This document shows, piece by piece, positions 22,972-32,961 of a stretch of DNA of 64,000 nucleotides (the first letter of the stretch is position 1; each line of letters begins with the position of its first letter). This stretch comes from Lentinula raphanica (taxonomy: Eukaryota > Basidiomycota > Agaricomycetes > Agaricales > Omphalotaceae). The notes under the pieces were generated by a model that saw only the letters and a list, made by a program, of their open reading frames with translations, searched no databases and was not told the origin of the DNA. A program made the translations under genes and the position numbers. The stretch lies in NCBI GenBank assembly GCA_027919835.1, contig JANVFP010000020.1, positions 1,012,857 to 1,076,856 of the forward strand. The letters run 5' to 3'.

Positions 22972-23292
22972 CCAGCTTAAGTTCAAGTTTCAACTCGACT
23001 GATCACTGTCGAAATAAGAGCATTTTAAGTATCGCTACACACTGCTAATGTATAGAGGCTATTCAGCTCTGCTGCTATCCCAGATCTCCCATCTCAATCC
23101 CTCTGTTACGTTCCTCGCTCGTTCTCAGCTCATTGGCTAGCCCGTCTTGTAGTTCACAAAAATAAACGGTAACCTTGTTTGTGATTTCAAGAAATCGTTA
23201 CTTCAACTGTCTTGTGATTGCTCACATCGAGAGCTCAGTCAAAGAGACATCCACTGCTGATCATCAATATTAAGTACCTAATCATAGCAGCG
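22972..23292. other. Intergenic, no gene recognised
   Basis: About 320 bp between the right MULE target duplication and the polyketide synthase stop codon. No coding feature or distinct repeat was seen. Confidence 0.5.
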
Positions 23293-26200
23293 CTACAGTG
23301 TTCCATATATCCGTGCCAGGTCGCACAAATCCTGTACAGTTGTTCCCTTCCTCCACTTGGGCCATTTGTGGCAGACTTCATTATTTCCAAGGCATATCCT
23401 GTCGCGCAACAGATGCCACATGATAGAGTCAACTCCAACATCTTCGACTAGATCGGTTAACTTGATACCGTATTCGGGCACATTGAGTTCCTGCGAGAGA
23501 ATGCGAGTAACTGAATCATGTGTTGACGGATTCATGACTGCACTAGTGTTGACCTCATGTTGGTGCTGCACATTGAACCAGACGGGAGTTTGGACTGTAT
23601 GATTATGAGAGGTCGAGCGTGTTGATTTGACTGCAGCCTGAGGGTGGTCGGATTTCTCTGGAAGAACAGAGGAAGAGGAGGGGCGGTGTGAGTAAGCAAC
23701 CCAATGCTCGTTCCGAGTGAAAGGGTATGATGGTAAAGTCACTATCTTGACCGGATAAGGATCATGGTACTTTGCCCATTTGATGGGAGCATGAGCTTCG
23801 TAAAGCCGCGCAAGGGACTTCGTAATAGAGCCCCAACAATCAACTGTTGGACCGTTCAGAGTTGCTAGTAGTTGTGACTTGGTCGATATGAATGGTCGCA
23901 AAAGAGGGGTGAGTATAGCTTTCGCACTCAGTTCGATCCAAATGTCTATATCTTGGGCAAAGGGATGCGTTGCGCACAAATCAAACCGTACTGTGCTAAC
24001 CATTTGTTTGGAGAGATAGGTTGAAACTGGAATCGATCCTTTTTCAAGCAAAGACCCGTCGGTGTTTAACAATATAGGCACTTCCGCCTTCCTGAATTGA
24101 ATCAGTGCCGTGTCATGTTCGAAAACACCTGCTGCTCGAGCCAGAGAAGGTGTATGCCATGCGATAGAACCAGGGAGGAATTTCATTAAAGGAGGTTCAG
24201 CTACGTTTTTCAGGTACACATGGAGCTTCATCAGTTCTGAGTGCGCACCGCCCACGACCGTTTGGGAAGTCCCGTTAATGCATGAAATGGCAATACCACT
24301 GCATCCACTGTCGAGAATCATCTTTTCGACATTCTGCGCGGGAACGCCTATGGCCAGCATTCCACCGGAGAGGGAACCAGTCGGATCAGAGTGGGTAGAG
24401 CGTAGCTTGGCTACAAGCAACTTCATAGAATCTTGAATGGAGATACAACCGGACAAGGCCAACGCCACATATTCACCTAAGCTATGCCCAAGCAGTAGAT
24501 GGGGCTCAATACCCCAGGCCTTCCACATCATCCCGGCAGCATATCCAACAGAAAATATGCCTACTGTGACGGCTAGCGCTGATGTAAGGTCATCGGAACG
24601 GGGGTTTACGGCACCATTTATCAGCCCAATCAGATTATGAACACCAGCCGCCTCGGCCGCGGCATTGCAATCATCAATGTGTGCTTGAAATACAGGCGAA
24701 CTTTGATATAATATCTTCCCCATTCCCTTGTATTGGGAGCCGTTTCCTCCAATAAGGAACCCTATTCTTGGGGCAGAGTCCTTTCCTTGAATTGCGCTCG
24801 GAAGGGGCCCAGATAGCAGTTGACGTTCAAGCTCTTCGATGCTTGATACACTCAAAGCGATCCGAGATGGATAGTCCATCCTACGAGCCGTGGTAGTATA
24901 ACTCAGATCGGGAAGCGAGATCGGAACAGTCGATCTAATACGTGCAAGTAGTCGCTCAACGATCAACGAGAAATTGGTATGGGACTTGGCTGAAAGAACG
25001 ACTACGTGAGACGAACGAGGGTCGCTCATGAGGGCATTCGTAGCGGTAGGGTTTGTTTGTGCTATTGGTGGTTCTTGAATGATGACTGCAGCATTTCCGC
25101 CTGGAATGATGCCAAATAAGTAGAATGTATCAGAGGCAGATGTGATTCGACTCACCATGGGCTCCGAAATTATGGATCGCTGTGTAAATGTTTTTTTCCC
25201 CGGTGACTGGTTTCAGCGGCTGCTGGGTACTAGGAATCCGTATGCCGCATGCCTCTAAATCACCGAGACGAGAATTTGTCTGCGTAGTGATACCGATGTG
25301 GGCTGGTATCTGTCGATGTTTCGCCATGAGGGCACCTTTAATCAAGCTAGCCATCCCAGCTGCACTCTCCGAGTGTCCCACATTCGCTTTGAGTGAACCG
25401 ACGAACAATTCCGAATATTGTCCCACTTTCCGATTTGTGCAATAGGCAGTCTTGATTGCTTCCATCTCTGCATAGTCGCCAGCTCGAGTACCCGTCCCGT
25501 GAGCCTCAACAACTCGAATCGCAAGAGGAGATATACCAGCTCGTTTACAGTTCGAAATGAATAAAGCTGCTTGAGTTTCTGAATGAGGAGTGGTTAAAGA
25601 TTCTGATGGCCCGGACTGATTGACTCCAGATGCAATGATAACCGCGTCGATTTTGTCTTTGTCTCGTAGTGCATCTTCAAGACGCTATTCATAGTACGGA
25701 TGAGCCTGAGAGCAGGAAAGCAGAAGATATATGTAAGCACCTTCAATACAACAACACCTACACCTTCTGCGCGGCAATATCCATCGGCACTTTCATCGAA
25801 AGTCCTACAATCTCCAGTGCTCGAGATAAAATAACCTTTACTAAGCCCCGAATACATTTCGGGGGAAGTCAACATGTTCGCAGCTCCGGCAACGGCAGCA
25901 TCGCATTCGTGGAGAACCAGAGACTGGCAAGCGGAATGAACTGCCACCAATGACGACGAACAAGCAGTATCGTACACGATACAAGGTCCCTGCCAGCCAA
26001 GATAGTGGCTGATACGACCGCCGGCAAAGGCACGAATGGTTCCAGGGCAGAAGAAGGCATCTATTGGCTGACTTGCGAGATTGCTTTCTTGAAGGATGAG
26101 GACTCTCAGGTAACTCAATCTCGGAAGTCAACGTACTTTTGGTAACTGTCCGTCGCACTACCGATGAATACACCCATCATTGCTTTGTTCCAGCCAAATT

Positions 26201-26675
26201 CGCCTCCTTCTCCAGGTTCTTTGTATCCAGCATCATCGAGTGCATCCACAACAGTCTCAAGTAAGAGCCGATGTTGAGGCTGACACAGAATGCTGATAAG
26301 TGATTTGTAGTTAATATGAGCCTTCAAATACAAACATCGGTATTCATGGCTTCTCGAGGTGATATATTGAAGAACGCTTCATCGAACAATTTGCCGTCCT
26401 GAAGGAAATGGCCTTTTCGCGCTGGCATCTTGTTGGGTCCTCCAGACTGATCCGACAAGTAAATTTCAAGATTGAACCGTGATGGTGGTATCTAATCGAA
26501 GAATGTACGTCTTAGAGAACGTGTCTGTTTACAAACGTCAACTTGAAGGACTCACATCTTCCATCGTGTTTTTTGTCTCTAGGAGGAGATCCCAAAACTT
26601 TTCGGGAGTGTGAGCCCCTCCGGGAAAACGACAAGCCATGCCGACGATTGCGATCTTATCACGACTGGAGGCCAT
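23293..26675 (-). CDS. Compact polyketide synthase, KS-AT-ACP
   Basis: Six exons (26556-26675, 26336-26491, 26137-26279, 25741-26071, 25156-25684, 23293-25100) encode 1028 residues in phase. The ketosynthase begins at once ([14 protein letters not shown]). Its catalytic residues are all visible: Cys in [12 protein letters not shown], His in [12 protein letters not shown] and His in [13 protein letters not shown]. The acyltransferase has [11 protein letters not shown], the active-site [10 protein letters not shown] and AWHTP. The region after it ends [15 protein letters not shown]. After a Ser-rich linker comes a carrier domain ([15 protein letters not shown]) with the phosphopantetheine Ser. 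No SAT, product-template, reductive or thioesterase domain is present. Fungal PKSs are usually twice this size. It likely makes a short unreduced chain from malonyl-CoA. The exon 3/4 junction is the least certain. Confidence 0.88.
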
Positions 26676-27476
26676 GTCGACTGCACGTTTCAGAGAAGAA
26701 GAGGAAAGTACGAAGCTCCAAATTTCCGCCCACGCATTTATCAAGTTTTCGTCTCATACCTTGGATGTAGATACTCAATCCGCCTTGAGCGGAAATTCTG
26801 TTCACACAGAGAAAGAAATTCAAAGAACGCGAGGTCAGATGACAGAGTCCATCGTCCGATAATAGTACTTATAAGTTACATTACTACTGGCCACCATACT
26901 GGGCGGAGAACTGTGATTCAACATTAATAGTGGTCCGACCTTGAAGGTTCTGCATGTCTGTATCGATTAGAAGGACAGATAGGGACAACTAGGGCCTGTG
27001 AATAGTTAGATGACAGAACAGAACATCAGTGACAGTCGCCGATTGCACCGAACTCCACTAGACTCCACTCCTACGAAGGATTTATCATTTCATAACGCCG
27101 CCTCCTATTATAATACCATGATCTATCCTAAACAGAGAAGTTCGGAATCATGTTCAACAGTGCAAATGGGAGCAAATGGGGTAGTCGAATGGAGGTAAGC
27201 AGATCGATGACAGTGACATGGGCCATTTGTTGATATTGAAGCAGTTTCAACGCTTTTCAACGACCCCCGGATGGGCAATGATCTTAGTGACTCGGCAATC
27301 CCAGCCCTCGGTGGTTTGGTCAAAAATTATTGTCATCATCAGATACGGATACTAGTAAAGACAGTGATCTGAATTCTTTAGCTGCACCGATACAGTCCCT
27401 TCAAGCCCACAGATACCATTCATACTACCCATCCCGAGACCGAGTCTTTCCTAGTCAAAAGGCTCCGCGTGATAAA
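26676..27476. other. PKS upstream region, no gene recognised
   Basis: About 0.8 kb between the polyketide synthase start and the 3' end of the MFS gene on the same strand. It probably holds the PKS promoter. No defined site or conserved reading frame was seen. Confidence 0.45.
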
Positions 27477-29833
27477 CTACAGGTTATAGAGAGTGAGCAA
27501 AAAAGTCAGCCACCGCCGGGTCACATTGAAGCCGAAAAGAGCATAGAGGTTCAATTGACTCACAAGCATGAACGATCCGAAAGCAAGCATCACCCCTGAG
27601 AAGATTTGTGCGCTTTTGAACCCGTTAAAAGCAATGAGCCAACCGCTGATGGGAGGTCCGAGAAGTGCTCCGAACGCGCTGAGAGAGAGAGGAGGAATAG
27701 TGAGTTAAAATTTCCATGAACATTCATATCCTGATGTTGATGCCTAGTTAGCTAGTTATCGATCAGACATACCTCACGCTTAGCATTTGTCCAATACCTA
27801 TACCGATCTTTCGTGGGTCATCCTATACAAGGGAGTTAGACCCAATCGGCAGTAGTCGCTCAGCTACGAGTAAGTTTCCTCTAACCGCCTCAAGGATCTC
27901 AAAATAAAGAGGGATTTTTTGCGAGGAATCACAGGACATTTACGAAGTTATGATGAAAGTTGGTCGAAGAACGCAGCGTACCAGTAACGGAGGAACACAA
28001 GCCCCTTGTAGGCTGAGTACATTTCCCGAAGTGAATCCATAGAGAGCTTGTGATCGAGAGAACAAGAACGAGACGAGTAAGAGTAGGGTTTGGAAAGGGA
28101 CGGCCCAATCAGTACAAGGGTTATGTCAGTCAAACCCTCAAAAGCGGACACTAACCTCCAACAACGAGAATACTACCTGTATTCCTCGCGGCTATACTCA
28201 CGAAGACCAACATCGCAGAAAGGAGGCCCGTGATAATCATGATATTATATCTCCCCCACGAATCTGCAGCCATTCCTGGAAGTATTCGGCCAAACTAGGT
28301 AGTACATTTCAAGATAAGGTGAAGCGTCTACGAGTAAATGAAGTTGACGTACGAAAGATGCGGCGTTCAAGATAGAAACAGAGTAGAAAATCATGTTGGA
28401 GGAAAAACCATTGACGGCCCCATAACTAGAAAGGAAGAAGAGGAGGAAGAATATGCCTATGAGCAGATTTAGTCAGTTGCTTGAAACATGATGAAAGATA
28501 TTTTGATCCTTACCGAGAACTATGAAGAACATAGCGATGCTTCGTGGGACACGATGAGCACGCAGAAGAAACTGAGACCAGTCCAATCTTTGAGCACAGT
28601 CAACTCACCAGAAAGTCGAATACGCAGCCGACCGAAATAAGCCAAAGGCGAAGAACTCCGAACCCATTCGTCTTGGTAATCGTCCCTTGACCAACAATGC
28701 GGCAATCGACGTGAGTACAAACGACATAAAACCACATGTTCGTAGGGCCCAGCCGAAGCCAACCTGAAGATAGATCAGAATAGGCGACGAAATTGGGAAA
28801 GACTTTCATCAACATGCCTCTCCAATCAACCGATTGATGGCAATTGGCCAAATGACACCCCCAACTGAAGATCCAGAGGTGACGATGCCTAGTGCGAGAC
28901 CTCTTCGCTTGAAGAACCAGTGGTTGATGCTGATAGAATAATTAGTGAATATCTCAAATATCTCAAATCACTGCTCATTGTTACCTAGCAAACGAAGGTG
29001 AAAACAAGGCGGAAAGACAAAAACCTTGAAGTAATCCTTGGGCCAGGAAGAATTCCCAGAATTCTTTGCTAAATGGAGCGTCAGTAGGAAGTCAGTCGGA
29101 TCGAAGAAGAAGCAGGGAATTGACCATAGACTCTGCATCATACAAGATACTGAAAAACCTAGGCCTCCCATGAAGATCAAGGGCTTTTTTTGACCCACAG
29201 ACAACCGTCAGTGATCAGTTTCGAACAATATGGTGAAGGAGAGAGAGTGCGGATTGCGGCGGCTTACCCCGGCACCGAACTTATCGAATATCGAGCCAAA
29301 GATGGAGCCCATGAAGTATATGCTACGGGCGAGTCAGTGTCGATGAATGTGATATGATGAATAGTCACCTCACCAGAACGTTTGAAAAGCGCCGATCCAG
29401 GCGATGTCGCTCTCGGATTTATGAGAGAGCTGATTCTGCTTGTAGTACGCTTGAAAACTGTACATCCGCACATAGCGTTCTGAGTCGAGTAGCGCGGAGA
29501 GAAAATGAGAAGTTACAACGCACACTGGGTCGGATTAGACAGGAGATATCCTGGAATGGTGTCGATGCTCACCTCCGAAGGCATTAAGAAACCCAAACGA
29601 GACAAACACAGCGAGCCATGCGCCGGTGACGACCTACTCGACACCATGAGGACCGGTGGAAGGGTGGAATGCTGGCATAGTCAACTCACAGCCCATGCTT
29701 CCTTACCGCCGTCAGGAAAAGAAGGAGAAGGATTCGAAGGAGGTACAGTGTCTGTGACTTCGTCTAAGTTTGCCGATGGCGATTTTACGGGCTCATTGTC
29801 GAGCTTGTTGAGGGTATACGAGGATTGGGACAT
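27477..29833 (-). CDS. MFS transporter, monocarboxylate-porter-like
   Basis: Exon 1 (29690-29833) encodes a Ser/Pro-rich cytosolic tail ending [10 protein letters not shown], the DGG-x-x-W hallmark of fungal MCT-like MFS proteins. Exon 2 (29573-29633) gives the first membrane helix ([17 protein letters not shown]). Later exons supply further helices: [18 protein letters not shown], then [16 protein letters not shown] (the loop 4-5 motif), [33 protein letters not shown] and [20 protein letters not shown]. About ten short introns are needed and I did not fix them all; the 3' end is approximate. Exon 3 joins one base out of frame at a T4 run near 29449. The position beside the PKS suggests export of the product or uptake of a precursor. 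Confidence 0.75.
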
Positions 29834-30595
29834 TGCAGACAGAGGGGTGGGGTCAATGAAAGGTTGAAAGAGTCGAAGACTGGGAATTTGTGCAAGATTT
29901 GTGGAAGCCGACTTGGAAGGAGCTTCTGTTCGGCCGCGATCCTGGTTCGATCTCGGTATCTGATGATTTGTAACCAAAAAATCGAAGGACTCACCTTTAC
30001 TTGCACGGCTCATTGATTGAACACCGGCTGTTCATCGAACAGTGCCAACCTGTGCCACCTTCAACAACGGAGTCAAGAATCAAGAGCCCATGATGGATTG
30101 ATCGAAACCCTGGGAAAGATTTGAAACTCCTGTCGATTTCATGTACTTTATTCGTGAATGAATGAATGAATGAATTTTTCACGACTCCACACAAGGTGGG
30201 GTCCCAAGTATGATCTTCTGATTCTGTCCCGACGTCTTCGTCTTTGAAATTTGGCCTTAGTGGGTTGTCTAGACTCCGAGGTCTCCGTTCAAATCTAACG
30301 CAGCACTCATTGGAAGTTTTCGAGCGTGACTGATAGATTCAAAGGCCCTGCTTACAGCGATCATCATCCTTCAGCTCGAGAATCCAATTCGTCGTTCATG
30401 TTATACAGTTCCATCCGGAAATGGGGTCCCACAAGGGAACAGCCGGGCACAACCTCCATCGCTGCGAATGCTCAATCAATCCCTGTTCTTCGGTTCGAGA
30501 TATGTAATTCCTCAGAACCATTTTAGTAACCTCAGCCACGGCTTCCTGTTCTCTCTGTCCCAAATCCCATTCACAGTCGATAATCACCTCACGAA
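29834..30595. promoter_or_regulatory. Divergent intergenic region between MFS and O-methyltransferase genes
   Basis: About 760 bp separating two divergent genes of the presumed metabolite locus. It includes a short AATG tandem run near 30157-30173. A shared promoter is inferred from orientation only. Confidence 0.35.
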
Positions 30596-32443
30596 ATGCC
30601 AATGCACACTGCCACTGCTGCTCTCGAAACCCTTACTGAACTCCTCGACTCCATCGAATCTTCAGCTGCTATCCTTCGTCTGTCTCTCGAGGAACAATTG
30701 CTTCAAATTCGAACCAATGTCCTCAATAGCAACACCAAAGAGGAGGGTATGGCCTCAGCTCCCGACCTTCCATTTCACATCTCGGCCTCTCTCGCCTCTC
30801 ACGCATCAAAAGTGCGCGTGGCGGCCGAGAAGTTGGCTCAGCTTGTAACCCCTCCAAGACACATAGTGTTCGAAGCTGCGGGATCGGTGAGTAATTACGC
30901 TCTGTCCATGATTTTATCTCTCAATATCCGTGCATATGTATTTGGGAACGTTAGTTCTACATCACAGCTGCCCTTGATATCATCGTCAAATCAGACATCG
31001 CTTCTGTTATCCATGACAAGGGGACCAGGGATGCGAAAAAGGTAGGTATACCGGTGGAAGTGCTAGCTCAAGAAACTCGATTGGACTCGGATCTACTAGG
31101 TACCCGTGCACTCCTTTTGTTTTGCAAGGAAATATACTGAACCAACCCCTTCGTATATGTCATTGGTTAGCCCGTCTATTGCGTCACCTAGTTGCTAATG
31201 GGATTTTTGAAGAGATAACCGTAAACAAGTTTGCGAACAATGCCGCTAGTCAAACGTTGGTTCACGATCCTGAGTTCAGAGCACACCTTGACCTTGTGTA
31301 CGTGTCATTTTGAGTTTGCCCTGAGTCGGAAATGATCTCCTGTATACGTTCTGAAACCATCTCTCAAGCATGCACGAAGGCCGCGCCGCAATCTCTTTCT
31401 TTCCTGAGCTTATCTCCAAGCGATTCGAGAACACTGCTTCCGCGGCGTCCTTGTCAGGCACCCCTGCCACCACTACTCATCCTCTCCCACCATCAGCATT
31501 TTTTCTATACAGCCACGGTCAACGATTTTATGACTGGCTCCATTCTCCCGAGCATTCAGACCGGAATACCAACTTCAACGTGGCCATGCGAGGTATGGCT
31601 CTCACCGAAGGGTTGGCCTTTCTTCCCGCTGGTATGTTGCTCATCTTCCTTTTACACCATTTGACATCTCGGTTGAATGAAGTTCTGATCTCAGACTATC
31701 CTTTCTACGCGCTTCCACCTTCGAGGCTCATTGTAGATGTTGGCGGGGGACTAGGCTCATTGCCTGCTTTGCTTCTACCATCCCTTCAAGCCCAAGATTT
31801 GACTCATACATTCATTGTACAAGATCTTGAGCCTGTTATCCGTCAGGCAACCTTAGCTCTCAAACATAGCATGGACCCAATCTCCATCAATACAGAGAAT
31901 ATGGCCATTGACATGGAACATTGGATGGCCCAAGGGAGAATCCAATTCTGCATCCAGGATTGCTTTCAACTTCAACCTCCGGAGTTAGAAGGATCAACTT
32001 TCATTTTGAAGAATATGATGTATGGTGTTTGGCACACTCTTTGGAAACCTGCTCATATTTCTGATTGTCATCTTGTTTTTCTCATGCTTTCAAGTCATAA
32101 CTACCCAGACTCTCAAGCTCTCTGCATTCTTCTCAACCTGCGAAAATCCCATCCATATAAACTTCTCATAATTGATCGACTTGTGCTTCCCCAGCTCAAA
32201 TCAGAGGCATCTAATATGACATGCTCTGATGAGTTGTTGATGAGTCTTGGTATGCCAGACTTTCAACCCTCCCAACGTGCCCCAACATTTTATGATCTTG
32301 TTATGGCCTCACTTCATGGGGGGAAAAACCGGACAGTCCATGACTGGTGCAAGCTGCTTGCTTCGGCTGGATTTCAGCTAGAACAAATTTGGTATCTCAG
32401 AGCATCTACGGGGCAGGCTGTGATTGAATGTACTTGTGTCTAG
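30596..32443 (+). CDS. SAM-dependent O-methyltransferase
   Basis: Plus-strand gene with at least five introns. Firm exons are 30596-30886, 30955-31099, one from 31171, one ending 32019, and 32095-32443. The N-terminal dimerisation part ends VFEAAGS and continues FYITAALDIIVKSDIAS, then ARLLRHLVANGIF, the winged-helix pattern of fungal O-methyltransferases. The SAM site is LIVDVGGGLGSLPALLLPSL, followed by TFIVQDLEPVIRQA and FILKNMIHNYPDSQALC, where splicing restores the His-x-x-x-Asp region of the catalytic base. The C-terminus has FYDLVMASLHGGKNRT and WCKLLASAGFQLEQIWYL. The enzyme should methylate a phenolic or enolic hydroxyl. Its place between the PKS and the halogenase suggests tailoring of the polyketide. 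Confidence 0.87.
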
Positions 32444-32961
32444 TGATCCGCTGCAGTACCTGTGCATAGTGTTTCATTGACAATTTAAATCCATTGAATT
32501 GATTACCATGCAAAGTCCATCAAAGGGTTAGCCTGGCTTGTTGAGTTGTCATCTTCTAAGCTCATCCAAAAAAAACTCAAACTCTTAGCTGAGTTAAGTT
32601 ACCTTGTTGATCAATGATCCAGTGCAAGATGTTGATCCTGCATTGCACTGTCAAGTCAGTGCCCGAGAAGGACCTCTGAATATGCCTTCAAACTCCATTC
32701 ACTTTCTAAATCTGCTCACATGTGTTTCACTGAAACCAATATCACTTTGACATAATTGATACATGTGTCACCCTTTGCTTGATCTGCTTTGTAGAATTGA
32801 CCCAGAATTGACCTACTGTGTATTCATAAATTTCTCATATAATCCCCCAAGTTTTGTGCATATGCTTTCCATACAAGCTTTTCAGCGGGTTGAGCAGACC
32901 TCAGTCATAAATCATTTATCCAGAATATTCTAGAACAAGAATCCGTTCTCTTGAACTCTCA
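32444..32961. other. Intergenic, no gene recognised
   Basis: About 520 bp between the O-methyltransferase and the DUF6534-type gene, both on the plus strand. No feature beyond likely 3' and promoter sequence. Confidence 0.45.

Noticed and set aside
26072..26136. Possible frameshift between PKS exons 3 and 4
   Set aside because: An acceptor at CGCAAG (26072) gives a 65-nt intron and keeps the frame, so no sequence error is needed.
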